The notes below the pieces were generated by a model. That model had not been told where the DNA came from. It did not search any database and worked only from the letters and a program-made list of their open reading frames with translations. This document shows, piece by piece, positions 51,905-61,977 of a DNA stretch of 64,000 nt. Source of the DNA: Panorpa germanica (lineage: Eukaryota; Arthropoda; Insecta; Mecoptera; Panorpidae). The stretch's first letter is position 1. Every line of letters begins with the position of its first letter. The stretch spans positions 14,880,001 to 14,944,000 of the forward strand of contig OY783209.1 in the NCBI GenBank assembly GCA_963678705.1, written 5' to 3'. Both the position numbers and the translations under genes were made by a program.

Positions 51905-52430
51905 CTAGAGTTTACCCCTGTCGCAAGCAACGACTGTCTTTTGTGTGTGATTTGAAGTTTATTTCAAATTTTAATACCTTTTTTAAATTGAAATATTTTA
52001 TTCGTTCTATATAAATTTTACATGTAAAAACCAATAATTTTTCGTACAAACTGACTAAACAAATATTTCTTTTTTGTCAAAATAAAAAATATTTTCAATT
52101 TATTTGTTATTTGACCCACTTTTTTCAAAATTTGGGATTTTTTTTCGAATCGTAAATAAGGTACCTAGGTAAGCCCATATACAAAATTTCAAGTTTTTTG
52201 CACAATTTTTTTGTAAACTGCACTAATTTTTAATTTTAAATTTTTTTAATTAAAAATATACTTATTTATTATTCTTTAATAGAGAATATGAACTTTCTCC
52301 AAAGTTCCCTACCCGGCCTCCGAATTTTTTCAACTCCCTCTTTTTTATTTTTTAAATTTCTAATCTTTGAAAAATGTCTGCATTGAACACTGAAACTTAC
52401 CTGCAAAATTTGAACATTATTATTATTATA
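51905..52430 (-). mobile_element. Helitron copy F, 5'-truncated, minus strand
   Basis: In minus sense it ends CAGTCGTTGCTTGCGACAGG, then GGTAAACTCTAG with T following (the + strand A at 51904), i.e. the family 3' end with its hairpin (one mismatch). It faces copy D tail-to-tail about 240 bp away. Similarity to 51150-51430 runs back to about 52430, where a LINE 3' end abuts. Confidence 0.7.
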
Positions 52431-52439
52431 TTAATTAAT

Positions 52440-53158
52440 TATGTGCCTTGCGGCTTAGAATCTCCAGTATTATATTTCGTAATACATTTCATTCTTATAT
52501 TCAAACGTACACAATTCTAGACTTTTATTACTTCCAGAAGTATTTTCTGCTTGTTTTTCTGTTCACCTCTATCTGTTCATTTTCCCTATTCCTACTTCAT
52601 TCTCACCGTTTCTTCACCTTTTGTCTTCTTTGTCTCCTCTCGACAAACCCTCTATTGTATTTTCACTGTACTCCTTCCCTTCTGTCTTCATTTTCACTTC
52701 TCCCACCGTTTACGTCTATCACTTTGCTTCTTTTGTCCGACCATTGAGCTTATACTAGGAAAAATATTCCCTCCACATTTACATTGTGGTTTGGAATCGC
52801 AACTATGTGTTCGAATGGTTTTATTAGACATCAATTCTGTTTGACATCACTTTTACTCTGCCGTTCCTTCTCTTTCCTTGTTCCTTTTCTCTATCTCCGC
52901 CATCCACCTCTTCTCTTCACTGCCACCGTTTAATAACTGCACAATATTCTTCTTGCTTATTACCTTTTTCTGACATTAAAACTTAATGTGTTTCAATGTT
53001 TCAGTCTTCGTTCCGCACACACCACATTCTTTCATCATTTCATCATTCATTCTTTCCTCGATATTTGCCCAGTATCTGTTTCCTTTCTCCTCGTTTCCCA
53101 ATCTAAATCTGTCAATACATTTCATGTTTTTTGTGTCTTGTTCTTTTAACTATTGTGG
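52440..53158 (-). pseudogene. Family C LINE 3' fragment, part 1
   Basis: Aligns with 40730-41265 of family C: 3' tail AATTAATTA, then blocks encoding the C-terminal CCHC-like domain (AGTATCTGTTTCC and TTTCCCAATCTAAA on the + strand). It is degenerate. Interrupted at 53158 by the Foldback-like element and resumes at 57432. Confidence 0.75.
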
Positions 53159-53408
53159 ACGTCGCTGAAGTTAGCGAAAATTTACAGCGAATATATCGAA
53201 AATGCGCAGTACTAGTGGTGTCAAACTGACATTCGCGCAAAAGACTATATACTTGTTGGATTTGATATTTGCAAGTGAATTATGTTTTTTATTTAAATAA
53301 ATAGTTTACAATGCGTACGCAAAAAATAAAAAAAACATAATAAATAATAATAATATGGTATAAATACCATATATTTGAATCAGACAAAAAGGGTTTATAG
53401 CACACATG

Positions 53409-55093
53409 GCAAATGTTTATTTTATCCGGAAGTGACTAAAATTAACGGCTTAAATTTTGCAGTGAGCTTAGTAATATTATAACTAATTAAATAAATACAA
53501 TTTGAATCATCTTAGGTATATTAGAAAAAAAACTACAGACATCAGAAATTCCACAATTCAAATTCACTGCTAGCATATGAACAGGATTTGTAGTAACCTT
53601 AGAAAATGTTTATTTTATCCGGAAGTGACTAAAATAAACGGCTTAAATTTTGCAGTGAGCTTAGTAATATTATAACTAATTAAATAAATACAATTTGAAT
53701 CATCTTAGGTATATTAGATAAAAAACTACAGACATCAGAAATTCCACAATTCAAATTCACTGCTAGCATATGAACAGGATTTGTAGTAACCTTAGAAAAT
53801 GTTTATTTTATCCGGAAGTGACTAAAATAAACGGCTTAAATTTTGCAGTGAGCTTAGTAATATTATAACTAATTAAATAAATACAATTTGAATCATCTTA
53901 GGTATATTAGATAAAAAACTACAGACATCAGAAATTCCACAATTCAAATTCACTGCTAGCATATGAACAGGATTTGTAGTAACCTTAGAAAATGTTTATT
54001 TTATCCGGAAGTGACTAAAATAAACGGCTTAAATTTTGCAGTGAGCTTAGTAATATTATAACTAATTAAATAAATACAATTTGAATCATCTTAGGTATAT
54101 TAGATAAAAAACTACAGACATCAGAAATTCCACAATTCAAATTCACTGCTAGCATATGAACAGGATTTGTAGTAACCTTAGAAAATGTTTATTTTATCCG
54201 GAAGTGACTAAAATAAACGGCTTAAATTTTGCAGTGAGCTTAGTAATATTATAACTAATTAAATAAATACAATTTGAATCATCTTAGGTATATTAGATAA
54301 AAAACTACAGACATCAGAAATTCCACAATTCAAATTCACTGCTAGCATATGAACAGGATTTGTAGTAACCTTAGAAAATGTTTATTTTATCCGGAAGTGA
54401 CTAAAATAAACGGCTTAAATTTTGCAGTGAGCTTAGTAATATTATAACTAATTAAATAAATACAATTTGAATCATCTTAGGTATATTAGATAAAAAACTA
54501 CAGACATCAGAAATTCCACAATTCAAATTCACTGCTAGCATATGAACAGGATTTGTAGTAACCTTAGAAAATGTTTATTTTATCCGGAAGTGACTAAAAT
54601 AAACGGCTTTAATTTTGCAGTGAGCTTAGTAATATTATAACTAATTAAATAAATACAATTTGAATCATCTTAGGTATATTAGATAAAAAACTACAGACAT
54701 CAGAAATTCCACAATTCAAATTCACTGCTAGCATATGAACAGGATTTGTAGTAACCTTAGAAAATGTTTATTTTATCCGGAAGTGACTAAAATAAACGGC
54801 TTAAATTTTGCAGTGAGCTTAGTAATATTATAACTAATTAAATAAATACAATTTGAATCATCTTAGGTATATTAGATAAAAAACTACAGACATCAGAAAT
54901 TCCACAATTCAAATTCACTGCTAGCATATGAACAGGATTTGTAGTAACCTTAGAAAATGTTTATTTTATCCGGAAGTGACTAAAATAAACGGCTTTAATT
55001 TTGCAGTGAGCTTAGTAATATTATAACTAATTAAATAAATACAATTTGAATCATCTTAGGTATATTAGATAAAAAACTACAGACATCAGAAAT
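53409..55093 (+). repeat. 193-bp tandem array in the left arm, about 8.7 copies
   Basis: Units begin at about 53409, 53602, 53795, 53988, 54181, 54374, 54567, 54760 and 54953 (marker AAAATGTTTATTTTATCCGG), every 193 bp exactly. Units are nearly identical; the first differs a little, two carry CTTTAATTT for CTTAAATTT, and the last is cut at CATCAGAAATC. Near identity implies recent expansion or homogenisation. Confidence 0.95.
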
Positions 55094-55468
55094 CAGAATA
55101 ATCAGTGGTTATTTTCTCCGAACAACATTCAAATACAATGATAGAATTAGGAAAAAATTAAATCAATTTTTCAAACATACTGTTTAATTTCTTCATGTAC
55201 TTTCAGCATTCCTTTCAGATTCCAGTGCAATTGATCTTTTTTACAGTTCTTTATGTAAAATCTGTAATGGTTAAAAGTATATATTTAGTAAATGTATTAA
55301 CTATTTATTTAAATTCTTTATTGAGTATAAATTTCTTGTTCTTACTGTTCGAAGAGGTGTGTGTTTACTTTGTTATTTTTTAAAAATATTTCTCGAATAT
55401 CAATAACTTTAATATAAGGATCTGAAATAAATTTTTTTTTTAAATAAATGTCTTACAATACAGGTATA

Positions 55469-56397
55469 TCAGTAACGTATCTTACGGTGTTTTGGCAATG
55501 TACAAATTTTTCTATTATACTTGTTCAACATTTTTATTTTGTCTAGATTATTTTCCCATATTTGCGGAGTGGGTAATGTCAACCATATGGCTTTGGTCGT
55601 ACTATGCCTTAATATGTTTGCAATTCTTCTAATATTATTGCCAAAGGCTTGGTGGTCTTTCCCCTAAAAACAAATGCGAGAGTATTTTATATTTTTGTAT
55701 AAATAATTATATGTAAGGTTCTATGTTATTTTATACTTACTTTAATTATGTCGTTTATTCTAATCATTATTAGAGCAGTTTGTTTTAATAGAGGATTTCC
55801 TCTACATCTCCTTATATGCTCTAATAAGTTAGCAGATTTTCTACCACTTTTCGCAAAGTCGATTTCATTATATCCGATTTTTTTTTTATTCATAAGTTGT
55901 TTTCCATATCTCACGAGATAGCTACTTCCATATAGAGTCAAGCTAGAATACTTGAAGATTGAAAATAAATGTACTTTGATATATTGAATTGTATTTACAA
56001 ACTTTGTTATTTTTAAAAATATTTTTTTATACTTTTACTTACGAGTTCATTATTTTCCGATCGATTCTTCTTGGCTTTACATTGATTTAATGGAGTAAAT
56101 TTTAATTTTCCATCCTCTAAATTATAAACAGTTACTGGATGCATTCTCTAAAATACAATTTACTACTATTTATAATGTTCTAAAAAATTTCTGAGTTGTA
56201 TCTTGATTTAAGCTATAACTTACCCGCAAATGACTGTAACAATTTAATATTGAATACTCAATATTGCTGAACAATTTTGTTGCGCAGATATTGCATTCTG
56301 CCTTCAACAATTCATTGTCGTTGGATTGTAAACTTTTAAAATTACTACTTATTACAAGTGGTACAGTTGAAATAAAGGAAGACATGATATTAAACAA
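55469..56397 (-). CDS. BED-like zinc finger plus SGNH-like protein, 4 exons: 56397-56224, 56147-56043, 55950-55741, 55663-55469
   Basis: All exons join in phase 0 with GT-AG introns of 76, 92 and 77 bp (donors GTAAGT each time), giving 227 aa and TGA at 55469-55471, with no stop. Residues 1-93: a zinc-finger pattern CNIC...HLRRMH, like BED/C2H2 fingers. Exon 3: LTLYGSSYLVRYG, IDFAKSGRKSANLLEHI and LIMIRINDIIK, matching the order GDS / G / GxND of SGNH-hydrolase blocks I-III, but with GSS for GDS and RIND for GIND. Exon 4: GKDHQAFGNNIRRI and AIWLTLP. A D..H block V is not evident, so hydrolase activity is doubtful. The first Met (56397) or the Met 5 residues on may start. Family recognition is from memory; the exon model comes directly from the sequence. 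Confidence 0.7.
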
Positions 56398-56651
56398 TTT
56401 TTTTTAGACAACGTCTATAACAAGATTGTACAAAGAATGAATGCAAAATTCAAATGTCGCCAAAGTTGGCGTTGGTGACGTTGGCGCTACATTGCTACAT
56501 ACTGTAAAAAAGATCAATTGCACTGGAATCTGAAAGGAATGCTGAAAGAACATGAAGAAATTAAACAGTATGTTTGAAAAATTGATTTAATTTTTTCCTA
56601 ATTCTATCATTGTATTTGAATGTTGTTCGGAGAAAATAACCACTGATTATT

Positions 56652-57185
56652 CTGATTTCTGATGTCTGTAGTTTTTTATCTAATATACCTAAGATGATTC
56701 AAATTGTATTTATTTAATTAGTTATAATATTACTAAGCTCACTGCAAAATTTAAGCCGTTTATTTTAGTCACTTCCGGATAAAATAAACATTTTCTAAGG
56801 TTACTACAAATCCTGTTCATATGCTAGCAGTGAATTTGAATTGTGGAATTTCTGATGTCTGTAGTTTTTTATCTAATATACCTAAGATGATTCAAATTGT
56901 ATTTATTTAATTAGTTATAATATTACTAAGCTCACTGCAAAATTTAAGCCGTTTATTTTAGTCACTTTCGGATAAAATAAACATTTTCTAAGGTTACTAC
57001 AAATCCTGTTCATATGCTAGCAGTGAATTTGAATTGTGGAATTTCTGATGTCTGTAGTTTTTTATCTAATATACCTAAGATGATTCAAATTGTATTTATT
57101 TAATTAGTTATAATATTACTAAGCTCACTGCAAAATTTAAGCCGTTAATTTTAGTCACTACCGGATAAAATAAACATTTGCCATG
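56652..57185 (-). repeat. 193-bp tandem array in the right arm, about 2.7 copies
   Basis: Inverted copies of the left-arm unit; the marker CATTTTCTAAGG recurs at about 56789 and 56982, and its diverged form CATTTGCCATG at 57175 (193-bp spacing). One unit has ACTTTCGGAT for ACTTCCGGAT. Confidence 0.95.
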
Positions 57186-57431
57186 TGTGCTATAAACCCT
57201 TTTTGTCTGATTCAAATATATGGTATTTATACCATATTATTATTATTTATTATGTTTTTTTTATTTTTTGCGTACGCATTGTAAACTATTTATTTAAATA
57301 AAAAACATAATTCACTTGCAAATATCAAATCCAACAAGTATATAGTCTTTTGCGCGAATGTCAGTTTGACACCACTAGTACTGCGCATTTTCGATATATT
57401 CGCTGTAAATTTTCGCTAACTTCAGCGACGT

Positions 57432-57575
57432 CTATTGTGGCTCTCTCTCCCAAATCGTTTTATATCTTGTGTTGTAATTGATCTTCTCAATTTTTTCCAT
57501 TCTTTCCTGTTGCTGTATCTCTCTGTCTCTTCTCCTTTTCCACACTTGTGCCTTCTTCTCTTCTTCTCTCTGTGT
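57432..57575 (-). pseudogene. Family C LINE 3' fragment, part 2
   Basis: Continues the family C alignment (TTTTATATCTTGTGTTGTAA, TCTTTCCTGTTGCTGTATCT on + strand versus 41278-41345) directly after the 9-bp duplication. This shows the Foldback-like element landed in this fragment. It joins family B sequence near 57575. Confidence 0.75.
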
Positions 57576-58962
57576 GTAGTACACATGACTCCCAACACCA
57601 CTCTTAACGCCTTTCTTTGCAACCTTTCTAACGCCTAATGCTACTTTTTTGTTTTCATTAATAGCACCTCTGCCTCATACTCCAAATGCGGTCTAACTAA
57701 TGCATTATACATTTGTACCATAAGGCCTATATTTGCACTACATCTTCCTCGCGTTAGCATCCTCAATGTGTTAATATCGGGTTCTACTTTAGCTCTTATG
57801 TTCCTATAGATCTCTCTATCGTTCTTTCTCGCACTGAATCTAAATCCCAAGTACATAAGTGACTTACTATACGGTAAATTTATATTTAAAAAGAAGATAT
57901 TACTTAGCTCTTTTTCTTCTATCTTACCGATTCCTAATAATTCTGTCTTATTGGGATTAGCCTCTAGATTTACCAAACTAAACCATTCTTCTACTTTGAT
58001 CGCCGCCTCTTAGTTTAGCCGTACTACTATGACAACATCATCTGCGTATACTCTATAAAAATTAACTGGATCAATAAAATTTTCTATTTTTCTTACCCTC
58101 AAATTAAATAGACAAGAGCTCACAGGTGCTTCTTGTGGTAAACCTCACTCTCTTATGAAATTCTCTCATTTTTTGTCTCCGAACCAAAAATGTACTTCCC
58201 TCCTCTGAAATAATTTGCTAAGTAGCGATGCTAGTTTGCTCGGTATTTCTGCTAGGTAGAAATCCTTTGCTAAGCCCTGTATTCTTACATTGTCATAGGC
58301 CGCATGTATGTCGACGAAAATTTAAGATTCTGTTATCATATTAGGGTCGTTAATTCCCTCTTTTGTGCCTCTTTCTTTACTAAATCCTATTATTTCTTCC
58401 CGGAATAACTTATTTTTTTCACTCCAATGTTCCAATCTGCCTTTCAATATTTTTTCGAATAATTTTCTGAGACAGTTTATAAGGTTGATTTTTTTATAAG
58501 AAGATGGCAAATCACTTGGTTTTCCTTCATTTATTATTGGCACCACCTGTACTTCTAACCAACATTGACTCTTCTAAAATTCTATTAAACAGTTTACTTC
58601 TTTTTCTATTAAACAGTTTATTTTACAATTTAGGTTATATCTTAGTTCTTTTCTCCCTGCAACATACCATCCTTTTCCTGTTATCCTAATCAAACCATGG
58701 TTCGAGTTCAGTTGTTCATTTATCATTGACATCCATGATACATGTAATACTGAGACCATCTCTGTCCCTGGATTAATTCTGGTTTCCTCACTTTCATTTA
58801 ATAGGATTAACCCTGCATAGTCCCTTGCTTTAAGAATTTGCCCACCTCTAACATCATCTCTTTGACTGCCCATGCTACTGAATACGAATTTCAATCACCT
58901 ATATTAAATTTTGGGTCTGCAACTTTATTTACTAATCTCTCTATGTTTGCTATAGAGACTGT
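57576..58962 (-). pseudogene. Family B LINE: RT and endonuclease C-terminus, minus strand
   Basis: Minus frames: 58574-58894 (DYAGLILLNESEETRINPGT, SVLHVSWMS, KGWYVAGRKE; endonuclease end), 58322-58546 (INCLRKLFEKILKGRLEHW, FSKERGT), GLPQEAPVSS (about 58120-58150), YADDVV (about 58040-58060, catalytic box kept), and 57641-57976 (LEANPNKTELLGIGK, YLGFRFSARKND, YNALVRPHLEYEAEVLL). Homologous to 7740-8441 plus 12779-14060. Several stops; an ORF1/endonuclease start lies beyond an insertion at 58963-60739. Confidence 0.8.
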
Positions 58963-60739
58963 TTAGTACACAATCCTAAAAAATTAAAATTAAAATAAAA
59001 CTATTTAAAATAATAAAGTAAAGTTTAACTCTCACAATTTTACTGATTCAAAATTAGCTCTCACATATAAAATATTATTCACTTTTATATAAGTTATCAT
59101 GTGTTCCAAATTTTTTCGTAAATAAATAATTCTATTTATTTTACCAATTCGATTTGTTGTTGTTCGTCGTTGTTTTTCGTTGTATGTCGTTGTTTGTCGT
59201 TGTTTGTTGATTGATGTTGGATGTTGGATATTAAATATTTATTATATTATTGAAGAGTTTTGTTAGATATTGAGAATTAAAAACCAAAAGAAAAAATGAT
59301 AAGAAATGACAAAAGAAACATACTGAATTTGTGATATGAATTTTAGAAGTCTGATATTAAAGACGTATCATCATGTTTTGATTGTATCAACCGACGTTAT
59401 CCGTATGTGTTATATTTAGTAATCAAGTGTGTAATGTGAGTCTCTCGTAACAATTACCGTTATATACAAATTACTTATAAGGAGTCGTAATGAAATAATT
59501 TAACTTCATTAAAAATACATATGTTGCTAATGTCTAAGCAAAATATACGTTAACAGATATAATTAATATTAAGTAACTCCAGAGTGATATTATTATTTAA
59601 AAATTATAAAAATACAATTTCCGTACAACCTCGTAAGCATCACGTAACCATTCAAAGTCGTAACAATCTGCATATGTTAATAATATGATAAATATAAATA
59701 TGACAAATAACTTAATACTTAATACAAATAGCTAATTTAATCAAACCGCTGCCAAATTGTTTCTAGTGAAAATCATTCTGCTATTCCAAATATTGTTACC
59801 GCCCAAATGATTTAAAGCAAAACACTTCGCTATAATAAATAATAGTTTACGTTTGATAATTAGAATTATTTCATCATCATCATTGTCGCAGATGTATATT
59901 ATATATTATATTCAAGATAACCTCGTATTAGTAAACTTATAACCAATTTAGTTAGTAGAATTTATCATTGTCGTAGAACCTAGTATATCGCAATATTATC
60001 CAAACCAAACGTATCGTTGCAATACAATCAATATAGTTAGTAGAATTCATCGTTGTCGTAGAACCTAGTATATCGCAATATTATCCAAACCAAGCGTATC
60101 GTTGCAATACAATCAATTTAGTTAGTAGAATTTATCGTTGTGGTAGAACTTAGTATATCGCATTATTATCCAAACCAAACGTATCGTTGCAATACAATCA
60201 ATTTAGTTAGTAGAATTCATCGTTGTCGTAGAAACTAGTATATAGCGTTATTACCTAAAACAAACCTATCGTTGCAATATAATCAATTCAGTTAGTAGAA
60301 TTCATCGTTGTAGTAGAAACTAGTATATAGCGTTATTACCTAAAACAAACCAGTCGTTGCAATACAATCAATTTAGTTAGTAGAATTCATCGTTATCGGA
60401 GAACCTAGTAAATAGCATTATTACTTAAAACAAACCTATCGTTGCAATGCAATCAATTTAGTTAGTAGAATTCATTGTTGTCCTAGAACCTAGTATATAG
60501 CGTTATTACCTAGTTCAAACTTACCGTCACAATACAATAGATATAGATATTAGAACCATTGTTCTAGTATAATACAACCATATATATGTAGTAACAAGAA
60601 ATATTATATTTCTCTGTCAAATTAACAAATCGTACAGTCCACTTTAAATCTAAGACTTAAGCGACCAATCGAAAACACTTCAATAATTTAGAGCATTAAA
60701 AGATCGCATACGTCGTGTACAGAGACAATCGCATCTTAT
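58963..60739. mobile_element. 1.8-kb unclassified insertion in family B, with tandem repeats
   Basis: Family B reads continuously from 60740 (minus) to 58962 when this block is removed: the intact copy at about 7812-7840 reads CATGCCACAGTCTCTATA where this copy is split. No ORF, TIR or LTR was recognised. It contains a GTTGTTTGTCGTT-type low-complexity run (about 59150-59210) and the 85-bp array. Superfamily unknown. Confidence 0.6.
59948..60542. repeat. 85-bp tandem repeat, 7 units
   Basis: Units start at 59948, 60033, 60118, 60203, 60288, 60373 and 60458, each near TTAGTTAGTAGAATTCATCG and ending CAATACAATCAAT. The first three share one subtype (ATCGCAATATTATCC), the last four another (ATAGCGTTATTACC), so the array grew in at least two phases. 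Units are more diverged than the 193-bp array. Confidence 0.93.
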
Positions 60740-61810
60740 GGCATATAAACTGTAATAATATTTATGTTTCTATTTCCCCACTTCACTTCTACTCCTACAA
60801 ATTGCATTCTGTCTCTATCCTTTAAATTTAACTCTCCCATAAAAACCTCTGCCTTTACTATTAAAGTCACACCTTCTTCTCCACCATCTGTTTTTCCGAT
60901 CATCCTAAATCCTGGGCATCTTATTACATCCATCTCACTTAACCACGTCTCATACAATGCCACTATACTCACTTTGTTCTCATATACGTATTGTTTTCAA
61001 CTTTGTTAAATTATTCTTTATCGATCTTCAATTCCACTGCACAATACTTTTATCCCCGAGATTCATCAAATAAAAATAAATATGGCAATTAAAAAGAAAG
61101 TAAACATAGAAAAACCGACTTACGAAATATAACTTACGAACTTATTTTCCTCCCGACTCGGCTCTTTTTATCATTCTTTAAAGGGCCTTTTAAATAGTTG
61201 CGTCTGCTTCTATTTCATATTCTTCTTCCCTGTTCCTGTTTTTTTTTTTTTTTTTAGTTTCGCCCTCTTGTTCATCTTTATTTTTATTTGAACTGGACAT
61301 TACTTTTCTTTTTCTATCAAAATTTCTTTCCATTATGTCCATTTTATCATCCTCCCTTCGTACTTAACTTACCTTCTAATCTTTTACATTGCCCCTCATT
61401 TGCCATTCTATCTGCCTTCACTGCTTCTAATAATGCGACTCTTGCTAAATCTATTTCAGTTCCCTTTTCTTTGATTATCTTGTTATCAACTACCACATCC
61501 TTGCCAGTTGTTATTTCCGTTCTCCCCTCCGTGTAATTGAAGTGACGTAAATCCTTTATTTTCCTTTGCGTTTTGCACTCTGCTCTTATGTGCCCGGATT
61601 TCCCACACGCGAAGCATCTCTTGGCCTTAGCTTTTTATATTACAGTTGCCCATTTTTTATTTATAAACATTTTACCAGACATCACTCCTTTTGGGATTAT
61701 CCTCAAACACCTGTGCCCCGTTACTACTTTTATCAGACCCTCACTTCTCTACATTTTCTCTTCGTACTTTATAATCTTGCCATAATTACCCAACTAAATA
61801 ATTAATTATT
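60740..61810 (-). pseudogene. Family B LINE: ORF1 C-terminus and endonuclease N-terminus
   Basis: Minus order: ORF1 end with knuckle CFACGKSGHIRAEC (about 61580-61622) preceded by GVMSGKMFINKKW, then KDLRHFNYTEGRTEITTG, VALLEAVKADRMANEGQC (about 61390-61445) and a poly-Lys/Asp stretch; then the endonuclease VSIVALYETWLSEMD, GVTLIVKAEVFMG and VGVEVKWGNRNINIITVYMP (60736-60972). The + strand counterpart is 7080-7810. Stops and frame changes make it inactive. Confidence 0.78.
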
Positions 61811-61829
61811 CTCGAGAAATTATTCTAAA

Positions 61830-61977
61830 AACCCGATAGATGTAGCCATTACGCTACGCAACCTTCATCCTAAATTACAAAACAGGAACATGAAAGCTAA
61901 ATTTACAAAACTAATAAACAAATTAGAGAAGAACTCAAACGACACAGAAACGGACTCAACAGATGGCGATACATAAC
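61830..61977 (+). pseudogene. Jockey-type LINE, ORF1 C-terminal end
   Basis: The + frame reads IDVAITLRNLHPKLQ, KLINKLEKNSNDTETDSTDGDT and stop TAA at 61975-61977. Its last codons overlap the ATG of ORF2 at 61963, a usual ORF1/ORF2 overlap in LINEs. Most of ORF1 is missing, so the element is 5'-truncated near 61830. Confidence 0.55.

Larger units (their letters stand above)
53159..57431 (-). mobile_element. Foldback-like DNA element, 4273 bp, with repeat-filled long TIRs and a captured/accessory gene
   Basis: Flanked by a perfect 9-bp duplication CTATTGTGG (53150-53158; 57432-57440). Terminal inverted repeats begin ACGTCGCTGAAGTTAGCG. The left arm (53159-55247, 2089 bp) and right arm (56501-57431, 931 bp) are inverted copies; the difference of 1158 bp equals six 193-bp units. 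The 1253-bp loop carries a four-exon gene on the minus strand. 9-bp duplications and long, tandem-repeat-filled TIRs are known from Drosophila FB elements and other MULE-related groups. No DDE transposase is seen, so mobility would need help in trans. Confidence 0.9.

Noticed and set aside
53409-57185. 193-bp repeats as a CRISPR array or centromeric satellite
   Set aside because: Units abut without spacers, lie inside TIR arms with a 9-bp target duplication and occur in inverted sets, so they belong to one mobile element.
57422-57622. 66-codon minus open frame as one gene
   Set aside because: It is a chimera across the junction of the family C fragment and family B LINE.
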